Assembly (NCBI RefSeq): GCF_030128825.1
Contig: NZ_CP119127.1
Coordinates: 3,286,001-3,350,000, forward strand
Source of the DNA: Sphingobium sp. WTD-1
GTDB lineage: Bacteria; Pseudomonadota; Alphaproteobacteria; Sphingomonadales; Sphingomonadaceae
Reading direction: 5' to 3'
Length of the DNA stretch: 64,000 nt
In this document: positions 9,907 through 17,635 of the stretch, one piece after another
How the letters are laid out: the number at the start of each line of letters is the position of its first letter
How positions within the stretch are numbered: the stretch's first letter is position 1
Notes under the pieces: generated by a model
What the model saw: the letters and a program-made list of their open reading frames with translations, nothing else
What the model was told of the DNA's origin: nothing
The model's database searches: none
Made by a program: the position numbers and the translations under genes

Positions 9907-10256
9907 CAATAGTCTCGCTTGTTGGGATCGTTCGACAGATGGCCGAGGAAATCGCGCAGGTTGCCACGCGGCGCCGTCGGCGGTGGCGGCGCGTCCTGAT
10001 AGGCGTCGAACATGCTGGTCACATTGGCGCGGTGTGCCGGCGCAGGCTGTTCCGGCTCGGCGCGGCGGACCGCCAGCACGGCTTCGGCCTCGCGCGCTTC
10101 CAGTTTGGACAGCGGGCGTCCAACCACGCGCGGGTCGGTCAGCAGGGCCTCGAAAATCGGCCACAACTCCATGTCCGCGAAACTGTCTGCGAACTCGCGA
10201 TAGCGAAAATCCCGGCGCCCCAGCCGGGCCAGAAGGCTTTCTGCGTCGGAGCGCAT
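9906..10256 (-). CDS. BcsR/BcsP-like small protein, first gene of cellulose operon
   Basis: 116 residues from the ATG at 10256, chosen because GGGAG lies 9 bases upstream; an in-frame TTG eight codons earlier is also open. The N-terminal part (RRDFRYREFADSFADMELWPIFEALL) resembles the short BcsR regulator, with its aromatic and Trp-Pro core. A Pro-rich stretch (APPPPTAP) and LRDFLGHLS near the end resemble BcsP proteins of alpha- and betaproteobacteria. BcsR partners BcsQ in E. coli, and the directly overlapping bcsQ supports the same pairing here. Family assignment is by motif recall, not alignment. An uncharacterised operon-specific protein remains possible. Confidence 0.6.
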   Translation of the reverse strand: MRSDAESLLARLGRRDFRYREFADSFADMELWPIFEALLTDPRVVGRPLSKLEAREAEAVLAVRRAEPEQPAPAHRANVTSMFDAYQDAPPPPTAPRGNLRDFLGHLSNDPNKRDY

Positions 10257-10297
10257 GGCCCTGTTCTCCCTGATATCCAAGGAAAACCTAGAGTAAA

Positions 10298-10305
10298 ATG
10301 GTTAA
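10298..10305 (-). promoter_or_regulatory. Possible CtrA half-site upstream of bcs operon
   Basis: On the minus strand an AT-rich stretch about 45 bp before the first bcs start contains TTAACCAT, the half-site reported for the alphaproteobacterial cell-cycle regulator CtrA. A CTAA lies 8 bases upstream of its TTAA, close to but not matching TTAA-N7-TTAA. A single octamer is weak evidence. Confidence 0.25.
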
Positions 10306-10347
10306 CAAAATCTTTAGAAATTCGAAGAAGTTGCGCCATTGCGGGCA

Positions 10348-10378
10348 CTGCGTGCGACGCACCGTTCGTCGCACGCAG
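10348..10378. repeat. Perfect 12-bp inverted repeat upstream of bcs
   Basis: Arms CTGCGTGCGACG and CGTCGCACGCAG match perfectly around a 7-base spacer, about 92 bp upstream of the first bcs start. There is no immediate T-run on the minus strand, so it may be an operator or an insulating hairpin rather than a standard terminator for the gene ending at 10449. Such a perfect 31-bp dyad in an intergenic region is unlikely to be chance, but its role is open. Confidence 0.55.
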
Positions 10379-10421
10379 GAAAATCCCCTTTTTGCTTCAA
10401 CATCTTGGCGCCGCGAGCAGC

Positions 10422-10465
10422 AAAAACGCGCCGCGGCCATTGCCGCGCTTATTTGCGCGGCAATG
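10422..10465 (-). terminator. Rho-independent terminator overlapping stop of MaoC-like gene
   Basis: Arms CATTGCCGCGC and GCGCGGCAATG (11 bp, perfect) enclose a 6-base loop that includes the stop codon at 10449. On the minus strand the stem is followed, after a short GC-rich stretch, by five T at 10422-10426. The stem uses the last codons of the gene. Confidence 0.65.
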
Positions 10466-11621
10466 CAACTTCCGCTTTGGCGGTCGCCAGGGTCGTGCCC
10501 AGTTGGTTGACCATGCGGCAGTCGATCTGCACCACCTCGCGTCCGTCATCGTCGACGAACTTGTCGACCACCGTGCCGGTCATGATCGTGATGTCGCCGG
10601 TGAAGGCCGGCCCGCGATAAGAGGCGACCGAATGGGTCACCATGCCCCATTCGCCGGCCCAGCCCGCCAGATAATCGACGATCCAGGCACCCATCGACGC
10701 GCCATAGCCATAGGCCCGCGGCATGCCGATGAAACGGGCCCAGCGCGGGAAGAGATGGCCGCGCGACGGCCCGAAATAGGCACCGTCGGTCAGTTCCGGA
10801 TTGATCCGCTCCATCACGGGGTCATTCTCATGTCCCGCCATTTCCTTGACGAAGCCCAGCGCCTCCATGTCGAGATCGGTGCGCCGGTGCGTGCCGCCCC
10901 AGATGGTGAAGAGATAGGCGCGCCATTCGGTGGTGAAGCTGGCAATGCTGTGCGGACCGATGACACGTTCGGGCAGCGCGGCGCCGATCTGGATATCGTC
11001 CCAATAGCGTTTGCCATGACCCAGTTCGTGCAGCATCTGCACCCAGTCGAACTTGCGATCCTGGATCCGTGCCAGTTCCTCGTCGCTCCACACCGGATCT
11101 TCGGTGCCCTCGACCACATCGGTCGTCTTCTCGCGCCCCGCCTCGGCCAGATAGCGGATCGAGGTCGAACGCTGCTTGGCGATCAGTTCGCCATTCTGGT
11201 TGTAATAATTATTGTCGCCGCGCTGGAAACAGGTCGGCCCGGCGAACTTGGTATCCTTGACCGTATAGTCGAACGGAATGCGCTCATTATGGACCAGGTC
11301 GCCGCCCTGGATACGCGGACCATAGAACCACCATTCGTCGCCGCCGAACAGCAGGTGCGAATTGGGGATGGAACCGACGCAGGCCGGCCCGGCGCCATGG
11401 CCATCATCCATCGTCACGGCAAAGCTCTGCGGCGCGACCAGCCGCCCCCAGCGCCCCTCGGCGGCATAATCGGCATCATAATGGAGCAGGTTGGGATAAT
11501 GCATCGCCTGCGCCCAGCGGCGGATGTCATTATTGTGGATCGGCTCGCGCATCCGCGCGGGCTGCATCGGCTTGCCGAGATATTGGTCGATGTCCGAACA
11601 GTCGAAGACGGCAGTGCTCAT
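10449..11621 (-). CDS. MaoC-like two-hot-dog dehydratase (copy 1)
   Basis: 390 residues from the ATG at 11621, which has an excellent GGAGGGG ribosome binding site 5 bases upstream. Two hot-dog halves are recognisable: an N-terminal FAS1-type/MaoC_dehydrat_N region (GDEWWFYGPR, AGPTCFQRGD) and a C-terminal MaoC-like half (YGYGASMGAWIVDYLAGWAGEWG, FTGDITIMTGTV). Such proteins hydrate or dehydrate enoyl-CoA or related thioesters; the substrate cannot be read from sequence. It is about three quarters identical by eye, and equal in length, to the gene at 28566-29738. Copy 1 stands alone between the bcs operon and a divergent ABC-F gene, with its own terminator and no adjacent regulator. Confidence 0.75.
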   Translation of the reverse strand: MSTAVFDCSDIDQYLGKPMQPARMREPIHNNDIRRWAQAMHYPNLLHYDADYAAEGRWGRLVAPQSFAVTMDDGHGAGPACVGSIPNSHLLFGGDEWWFYGPRIQGGDLVHNERIPFDYTVKDTKFAGPTCFQRGDNNYYNQNGELIAKQRSTSIRYLAEAGREKTTDVVEGTEDPVWSDEELARIQDRKFDWVQMLHELGHGKRYWDDIQIGAALPERVIGPHSIASFTTEWRAYLFTIWGGTHRRTDLDMEALGFVKEMAGHENDPVMERINPELTDGAYFGPSRGHLFPRWARFIGMPRAYGYGASMGAWIVDYLAGWAGEWGMVTHSVASYRGPAFTGDITIMTGTVVDKFVDDDGREVVQIDCRMVNQLGTTLATAKAEVALPRK

Positions 11622-11916
11622 GGTTCCCCTCCGAGGAAATCTTTGTTCTGCCCTGCCATGGCGGAGCAGCGCCCGCCGGCACAAGTCCAGGACCGCCGAC
11701 AGCATGCGCACCGACAGACGGGAACATCCCGCCAGGCCGCAGAAAAGCGCGGTTTTTCGCCCTTTATCGCGATGCCGATGTTTGCCCCGCATCGCCCAGC
11801 GCTTGAACAGGGCGGTGATCGCAGCTAGATTGATGCCTCAATTCACAAGAAAAGAGACCGTGCCGTGGATTTCAACCTGACCGCAATGCCGATCCGCACC
11901 GCTGCCAGGGAAATTC
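11622..11916. other. Divergent intergenic region between MaoC-like gene and ABC-F gene
   Basis: 295 bases without a supported gene; open frames here read through without credible starts. It must hold two outward promoters. The only clear elements I see are the GGAGGGG before 11621 and an AGGGA before 11917. Confidence 0.5.
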
Positions 11917-13497
11917 ATGTTCATGCCCGCCATAATTTGTTCCAATCTCGGCTGGACCACGCCTGACGGCCAGTCCGTCCTTTCCGGCCTAGACCTTCGT
12001 TTCCAGAGCGAACGCACCGCCCTTGTCGGCCGAAACGGCGTCGGCAAGACGACAGTGCTGCGCCTGATCGCCGGTGACCTTGCTCCCACGACCGGCAGTG
12101 TCACCATAGAGGGCCGGATCGCCCGCCTGCGCCAGGCCGTGCAGTTCGGCGCGGATGAGCGGATCGCCGATCTGTGGGGCGCCGCCGATGCCATCGCCCT
12201 GCTGCGCCTTGCCGAAAGCGGCGACGCCACGGCCGAACAACTGGCCGATGCCGACTGGACGCTGGAAAGCCGGATCGACGCCGCCCTGGAGCGGGTCGGG
12301 CTCGATGCCGGTCCGGATACCCGGCTTTGCACTTTGTCGGGCGGCCAGCGTACCCGCGCGGCGCTTGCCGGCGCGATCCTGGAAGCCCCCGATTTCCTGC
12401 TGCTGGACGAACCAACCAACAATCTCGACCGGACCGGGCGCGCGGCCGTCGCCGAACTGGTCGATGGCTGGCGCGCCGGGCTGATCCTCGTCAGCCATGA
12501 TCGCGAACTGCTGGAGCGGGTCGACGCGATCGTCGAACTCACCGGCCTCGGCGCGCAACGCTATGGCGGCAACTGGTCGCATTATCGCGAGCGCAAGGTG
12601 ATCGAACTCTCCGCCGCCGCCCATGACCTCGACATCGCCGAGCGGCAGGTGAAGCAGGCCGCGCGCAAGGCCCAGGTCGCGACCGAGCGCCAGCAGCGCC
12701 GCGACGCAGCCGGCGCCCGCAAGGGCGCGCGCGGCGACATGCCCCGCATCCTGATAGGCGCACGCAAGAACCAGGCGGAAGCCTCCTCCGCCGCCGGTCG
12801 CCATGTCGCGGAACGGATGCGCGCCGAGGCGGAGGACCAGGCGCAGGCCGCACGCGGCCGGGTCGAGATATTGGAGCCGATCCGCATCACCCTGCCCTCG
12901 ACCGGCTTGGCGCCGGATCGGATCGTCCTGCGCCTCACCGATGTCAGCGTCGGCCATGATCCCGCCACGCCCTTGCTGGCGCATGTCGACCTACTGGTCG
13001 AAGGGCCGGAACGGATCGCGATCACCGGACCCAATGGATCGGGCAAGACCAGCCTGCTCGCGACCATGGCCGGCATATTGCCGACGCTCGCCGGGCGGAT
13101 CGATCGGCCAGTACGCCACGCCGTGCTCGACCAGACCGCCGCACTGCTCGATGCCGCGCTGTCGATCGCGGACAATCTCGCGCGCCTGCATCCCGAACTG
13201 GACGAGAATGGCCGTCGCGCCCTTCTCGCTCATTTCCGCTTCCGAGGCGACGCCGCGCTACAACGCGCCGGGAGCCTCAGCGGCGGGCAGATGCTGCGCG
13301 CGGGTCTGGCCTGCGTGCTGGGCAGCGCGCCACCGCCGCTGCTGATCCTCGACGAGCCGACCAACCATCTCGACCTCGAAGCGATCGAGGCGGTGGAGGC
13401 GGGACTGCGCGGCTATGACGGCGCCCTGCTGGTCGTCAGCCATGACGAGCGTTTTCTCGACGCGATCGGCATCAGCCGACGAATTGCGCTGGGTTAG
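11917..13497 (+). CDS. ABC-F family ATPase (soluble, two nucleotide-binding domains)
   Basis: 526 residues with two ABC domains and no membrane segment. Domain 1 has Walker A GRNGVGKTT near residue 39, signature LSGGQ near 143 and Walker B LLLDEPTNN near 165. Domain 2 has GPNGSGKTS near 371, LSGGQ near 455 and LLILDEPTNHL near 480. Both keep the catalytic Glu. A long basic/Ala-rich interdomain linker at about 230-310 is the region that reaches the ribosome in ABC-F proteins. ABC-F members act on the ribosome in translation control or antibiotic protection; which applies here is unknown. AGGGA sits 5 bases before the start. It ends convergently, overlapping nagE by 4 bp. Confidence 0.88.
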   Translation: MFMPAIICSNLGWTTPDGQSVLSGLDLRFQSERTALVGRNGVGKTTVLRLIAGDLAPTTGSVTIEGRIARLRQAVQFGADERIADLWGAADAIALLRLAESGDATAEQLADADWTLESRIDAALERVGLDAGPDTRLCTLSGGQRTRAALAGAILEAPDFLLLDEPTNNLDRTGRAAVAELVDGWRAGLILVSHDRELLERVDAIVELTGLGAQRYGGNWSHYRERKVIELSAAAHDLDIAERQVKQAARKAQVATERQQRRDAAGARKGARGDMPRILIGARKNQAEASSAAGRHVAERMRAEAEDQAQAARGRVEILEPIRITLPSTGLAPDRIVLRLTDVSVGHDPATPLLAHVDLLVEGPERIAITGPNGSGKTSLLATMAGILPTLAGRIDRPVRHAVLDQTAALLDAALSIADNLARLHPELDENGRRALLAHFRFRGDAALQRAGSLSGGQMLRAGLACVLGSAPPPLLILDEPTNHLDLEAIEAVEAGLRGYDGALLVVSHDERFLDAIGISRRIALG

Positions 13498-15170
13498 GCA
13501 GCCCGTAGCGCATCCGCCAGTGGCTCTACCTGATCGCCCAGGATCAGGTGCAGCCAGCCATCGGCCGATGCCGGCAGCACCCAGGCCTTGACCCCAGCGC
13601 CCTGCAACGCGGTCGAATCCACGGCAGCAGGCCGATCGACGCGCACCAGCAGGCGCGTGCCACGCGGCTCGACCGCGCGGACGCCGGCGCCCTTGAGCAG
13701 CGCGACCAGATCGGACGTGCCCGCGACCGGCGCCGGATCATGCCCGGCCAGCGCGCTGCGGATCTCCGCTGCGACCTGATCGGCGATCGGCCCCAGCACG
13801 ACCTGGAAACCGCCATCGCGCAGGCGGACGATGCCGCGTGCGCCCAATGCCCGCAGCCGCGCCTCGTCCGCGATTGCGCTGTCGCCCAGCACCAACCGCA
13901 GCCGGGTAGTGCAGGCATCGACCGAGCGGACATTGGCCTTCCCGCCCAGCGCCGCGACCATCGCCGGCCCGCGCGCACCGGCCACGCTTGGCACCTCGGC
14001 CGCAGCGGCGGATTCATCCTCGCGCCCCGGCGTCTTCAGGTTGAAGCGACGGATGCACCAGCTGAAGGTGGCATAATAGACAGCGAAATAGACAAGCCCG
14101 ACCGGGATCAGCATCAGCGGCTTGGTCGCAAGGCCATAATTCATCAGATAGTCGAACAGGCCGGCGGAAAAGCCGAAGCCCAGCTTCACGCCCAGCGCGT
14201 CCATGACGACCATCGACAGGCCGGTCAGCACCGCATGGACGACATAGAGGATCGGGGCCAGAAAGATGAAGCTGAACTCGATCGGCTCGGTCACGCCGGT
14301 GAGGAAGGAGGTGAGCGCGAGGCTGAGCAGCAGGCCGCCGACCCGCTTGCGCCGATCGGGCAAGGCGGTGCGATACATCGCAAGGCAGGCGGCTGGCAGG
14401 CCGAACATCATCACCGGGAAGAAGCCCGACATAAAACCGCCGGCGGTCGGATCGCCCGCGAAGAAGCGCTTGATATCACCGGTCGCGCCATGGAAGTCAC
14501 CGAGCAGGAACCAGGCGACATTGTTGATGATATGGTGCAGCCCGGTAATCAGCAGCAGCCGGTTAAGCAGGCCATAGACGAACAGGCCAAGCGGCCCGGC
14601 AGCCACCACCCATTGGCTGAGGCGATCGATCCCCGCTTCGATCCAGGGGAAGCCCAGGCCGAACATCAGCGCGCCGAACAGGCCGGCAAGCCCCGCGACG
14701 ATCGGCACGAAGCGGCGCCCGGCAAAGAAAGCCAGATAATCGGGCAGCTTGATGTCGGAAAAGCGGTTGTAGAGCAGCCCGGCAACGATGCCTGAGAGGA
14801 TGCCGGCGGGCACCGAGACCTTGGCGATTTCCTTGGCGCGCCAGGCGGCCTGCGCCGCCTCCGCCACGTCGGGCGGCAGGACCAGCAGCACCTTTGCCCC
14901 CTCGGTCGTCACCAGATAGGCGATCACGCCGGCGAGGCTCGCCGCGCCATGATTTTCGCGCGCCAGGCCCACGGCGACACCGGCGGCGAAGAGCAGGCCA
15001 AGATTGGAAAAGATCGCGTCGCCCGCCGCCGCGATGAAGGGAATGGCGAGCATGTCGGGCTGCCCAAGGCGCAGCAGCAGCGCGGCGATCGGCAGCACCG
15101 CGATCGGCAGCATCAGCGCGCGGCCAAGCGGCTGCAGCCGGGCCAGCAGGGTGGCGGGACGGAAGCTCAT
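13494..15170 (-). CDS. nagE: N-acetylglucosamine PTS permease EIICB with an extra degenerate IIB
   Basis: 558 residues. About 360 are a multi-helix IIC domain of the glucose/GlcNAc family, with recognisable GLHHIINN and TGVTEPIEFSF. A IIB domain follows, with its phosphorylatable Cys in VDACTTRLRL near residue 417. The C-terminal 75 residues look like a second IIB (VEPRGTRLLVRV) in which the aligned Cys is Arg, so this copy cannot accept phosphate. IIC transports GlcNAc and IIB phosphorylates it on entry. The IIA is supplied by the fused gene immediately upstream, which overlaps by ATGA. The nag context fixes the likely substrate. Confidence 0.88.
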   Translation of the reverse strand: MSFRPATLLARLQPLGRALMLPIAVLPIAALLLRLGQPDMLAIPFIAAAGDAIFSNLGLLFAAGVAVGLARENHGAASLAGVIAYLVTTEGAKVLLVLPPDVAEAAQAAWRAKEIAKVSVPAGILSGIVAGLLYNRFSDIKLPDYLAFFAGRRFVPIVAGLAGLFGALMFGLGFPWIEAGIDRLSQWVVAAGPLGLFVYGLLNRLLLITGLHHIINNVAWFLLGDFHGATGDIKRFFAGDPTAGGFMSGFFPVMMFGLPAACLAMYRTALPDRRKRVGGLLLSLALTSFLTGVTEPIEFSFIFLAPILYVVHAVLTGLSMVVMDALGVKLGFGFSAGLFDYLMNYGLATKPLMLIPVGLVYFAVYYATFSWCIRRFNLKTPGREDESAAAAEVPSVAGARGPAMVAALGGKANVRSVDACTTRLRLVLGDSAIADEARLRALGARGIVRLRDGGFQVVLGPIADQVAAEIRSALAGHDPAPVAGTSDLVALLKGAGVRAVEPRGTRLLVRVDRPAAVDSTALQGAGVKAWVLPASADGWLHLILGDQVEPLADALRAA

Positions 15171-17635
15171 GCCAGGACTCCTTGGGCCATGTCGCGCACG
15201 GCAGCGGCGCTTTCGGCGGCGCAGGCGCGCTCCGCCAAGTCGATGCAGCGCCCCATGTCGAGCGTGCGCACCACTGCCTTCAGCCGGGCGATCGCGGCCG
15301 GGGTGGCGGACAATTCGGTAATGCCGAGGCCGATCAGGATCGGCGCAGCGAGCGGGTCGGAGGCGAGGCCGCCACAGACGCCGGCCCAGCGGCCATGGCG
15401 CTGCGCGCCGCGCCCGACTTCACGGATCAGGCGCAGCACGGCAGGGTGCAGCGCATCGATCCGGTGCGACACCGCCGCATTGCCGCGATCGACGGCCAGC
15501 GTATATTGGGTCAGGTCATTGGTGCCGATCGACAGGAAATCGGCCTCGGCCGCCAGCATGTCGGCCAGCATCGCCGCCGCCGGCGTCTCGATCATCACGC
15601 CCAGCGGCACCGGCACGTCGATGCCCAGCGCTGCCTTCTCCGCGTCCAGCATCTCCCTGACCGCGCGATAGTCGGACAGGTCCACGATCATCGGCAGCAT
15701 GATGCGGCACTGGTCCGCCGGCACGGCGCGCAGGATCGCGCGCAACTGCATCTGCATCAGGTCCGGCCGGGCGAGGCTGAGGCGCACCCCGCGCAGGCCC
15801 AGCGCCGGATTTTCCTCAGCCGCCATCGGCAGATAGGGCACCGGCTTGTCGCCGCCGATGTCGAGCGTCCGCACGATCAGCGGTCGATCGCCCAATGTCG
15901 TTGCGATACCGGAATAAATCTCTCTTTGCTCGGCCTCGTCCGGCGCATCCTCCCGTTCCAGGAACAGGAATTCGGTGCGCAGCAGGCCGCAGCCCTCGGC
16001 CCCGGCCGCCACGGCGGCGGCGGCATCGGCCTGCGATCCCAGATTGGCGAAAATCTCGATCCGGGCGCCGTCGGCCATGCGGCAATCGGCATGGGCCTGT
16101 GCCCGGTCGCGGCTGCGCCGTTCGCTTGCGGCGGCGATCCGTTCGCTGACCTCCGACAATGTGTTCACGCCCGGATCGGCGTCCAGTCGCGCGCCGTCCG
16201 CGTCCAGGATGACCGTGCGCCCGTCGGCGATGGCCAGCACATCCCGGCCGGCGGCGACCAGCATCGGGATGCCGGCCGACGCCGCGAGGATCACGACATG
16301 GGAAGTGGGACCGCCGGCCGCCGTGCAGATTCCGGCCAGACGGTCCCTATCGAGCGCCAGGAACTGCGAGGGGAGCAGATCCTCGGCGATCAATATGCTT
16401 TGAGGGGGTAGCACCGGCACCGCGCTGGACTCTGTGCCGAGCAGCGCGGCGATCAACTGCCGCTCGATGTCGATCAGGTCGGCGACACGCTCCATCAGCA
16501 GCGGATCGCCGGTCGCGCGGATTGCCTCGGCCGCCTGCGCGGTCGCGTGGCGCCAGGCAAAGGCCGCGCTGCGCCCGGCATCGATCTGGTGCCCGGCCGC
16601 CTCGGCCAGTTCCGGGTCGGCCAGCAGCGCGCGATGCGCCGCCGCAATTTCGGCCGCCATACCATGGCCGGCCGACAATTCGGCATCGACCGCCGCCATC
16701 GCGCGGGCGAGCGCGGCATGTTCGGCCGCCCCGCCCTGCCCGTCGCGCGGCACATCGACATCGGCGACACGCAGCTGCACCACCTGGCCGATCGCCAGGC
16801 CGGGCGCGGCCGTCACCGGCCCATGCTGCGGCACGACCGGCGCCGGCGCGGGATGATCGGCCTTCGCCTCCTCGCCCAGCCCGGCCTCGATCAGCGCCAC
16901 CAGCGCCTCGACCGCCGCGCGGGCATCGCTGCCCGCGCCCCGGACGATAATCTCATCGCCGCAGCGCACGCCCAGACCAAGCAGTGCGACGGTGCTGCGC
17001 GCATTGACACTCTTGCCGTCCCGCACGATCGACACCGGCGCGACGAAGGTCCGCAGCAACGCCGCGACCCGCGCCGCCGGGCGGGCGTGAATGCCATGGG
17101 GCGCATCGACGTGCACGACCCGTTCATGGCTGTCACCTTCGCTGTCACCCTTGGCCGCCACCGGCGCCAGCGCCGTGATCCGCGCGACGCCATCCTGCCA
17201 GCCGACCAGCCGGTCGAGCGGCTCCAGCGACAGGGCATAGCCCTCGCCCGCCAGCACCACCGGCGTGATCAGCGCCTTGGCCCCTTCGGCCACGGCATCG
17301 AGATCGAAGCCGATCAGCAGGTCTCCGGCCGCCACGGAATCGCCCGGCTTCACCTGCGGTGTAAAGCCCTTGCCGCCCAGCGTCACCGTCTCCAGCCCGA
17401 CATGGATCAGCAGTTCGGCACCATTGGCGAGGCGCAGCGAGACCGAATGGCCGGTCGGCGCCACCGTCAGCACGGTCGCGTCGGCGGGTGCGCGGACTTC
17501 GCCTTCGATCGGGTCGATGGCAAAGCCCTCACCCATCATCCCCTCGGCAAAAACCGGATCGGGCACGCTTTCGATCGGCGCCAGCCAGCCCGCCAAGGGC
17601 GCGCGCAGCGTCACGCTGGCCATCATCCCGCTCAT
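15167..17635 (-). CDS. nagF: Fused PTS EIIA-HPr-EI for GlcNAc
   Basis: 822 residues from the ATG at 17635, which overlaps the hexosaminidase stop as ATGA; an in-frame start ten codons upstream is less likely. Order of domains: EIIA of the glucose type (IHVGLET near 77 with the active His), HPr (HARPAAR near 180), then Enzyme I. EI has GGPTSHVVILA with the phospho-His near 448, LLRTEFLFL, and the C-terminal VCGGLASDP with its catalytic Cys near 755. The protein carries phosphate from PEP through EI, HPr and IIA to the adjacent EIICB. The same fusion is known as NagF in Pseudomonas. It makes GlcNAc uptake independent of a general PTS. Confidence 0.92.
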   Translation of the reverse strand: MSGMMASVTLRAPLAGWLAPIESVPDPVFAEGMMGEGFAIDPIEGEVRAPADATVLTVAPTGHSVSLRLANGAELLIHVGLETVTLGGKGFTPQVKPGDSVAAGDLLIGFDLDAVAEGAKALITPVVLAGEGYALSLEPLDRLVGWQDGVARITALAPVAAKGDSEGDSHERVVHVDAPHGIHARPAARVAALLRTFVAPVSIVRDGKSVNARSTVALLGLGVRCGDEIIVRGAGSDARAAVEALVALIEAGLGEEAKADHPAPAPVVPQHGPVTAAPGLAIGQVVQLRVADVDVPRDGQGGAAEHAALARAMAAVDAELSAGHGMAAEIAAAHRALLADPELAEAAGHQIDAGRSAAFAWRHATAQAAEAIRATGDPLLMERVADLIDIERQLIAALLGTESSAVPVLPPQSILIAEDLLPSQFLALDRDRLAGICTAAGGPTSHVVILAASAGIPMLVAAGRDVLAIADGRTVILDADGARLDADPGVNTLSEVSERIAAASERRSRDRAQAHADCRMADGARIEIFANLGSQADAAAAVAAGAEGCGLLRTEFLFLEREDAPDEAEQREIYSGIATTLGDRPLIVRTLDIGGDKPVPYLPMAAEENPALGLRGVRLSLARPDLMQMQLRAILRAVPADQCRIMLPMIVDLSDYRAVREMLDAEKAALGIDVPVPLGVMIETPAAAMLADMLAAEADFLSIGTNDLTQYTLAVDRGNAAVSHRIDALHPAVLRLIREVGRGAQRHGRWAGVCGGLASDPLAAPILIGLGITELSATPAAIARLKAVVRTLDMGRCIDLAERACAAESAAAVRDMAQGVLA

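Noticed and set aside
11838..12542. 234-residue minus-strand Ser-rich frame over the ABC-F gene
   Set aside because: Ser/Arg-rich composition is the usual third-frame shadow of Ala/Asp-rich coding sequence; the ABC-F motifs are on the plus strand.
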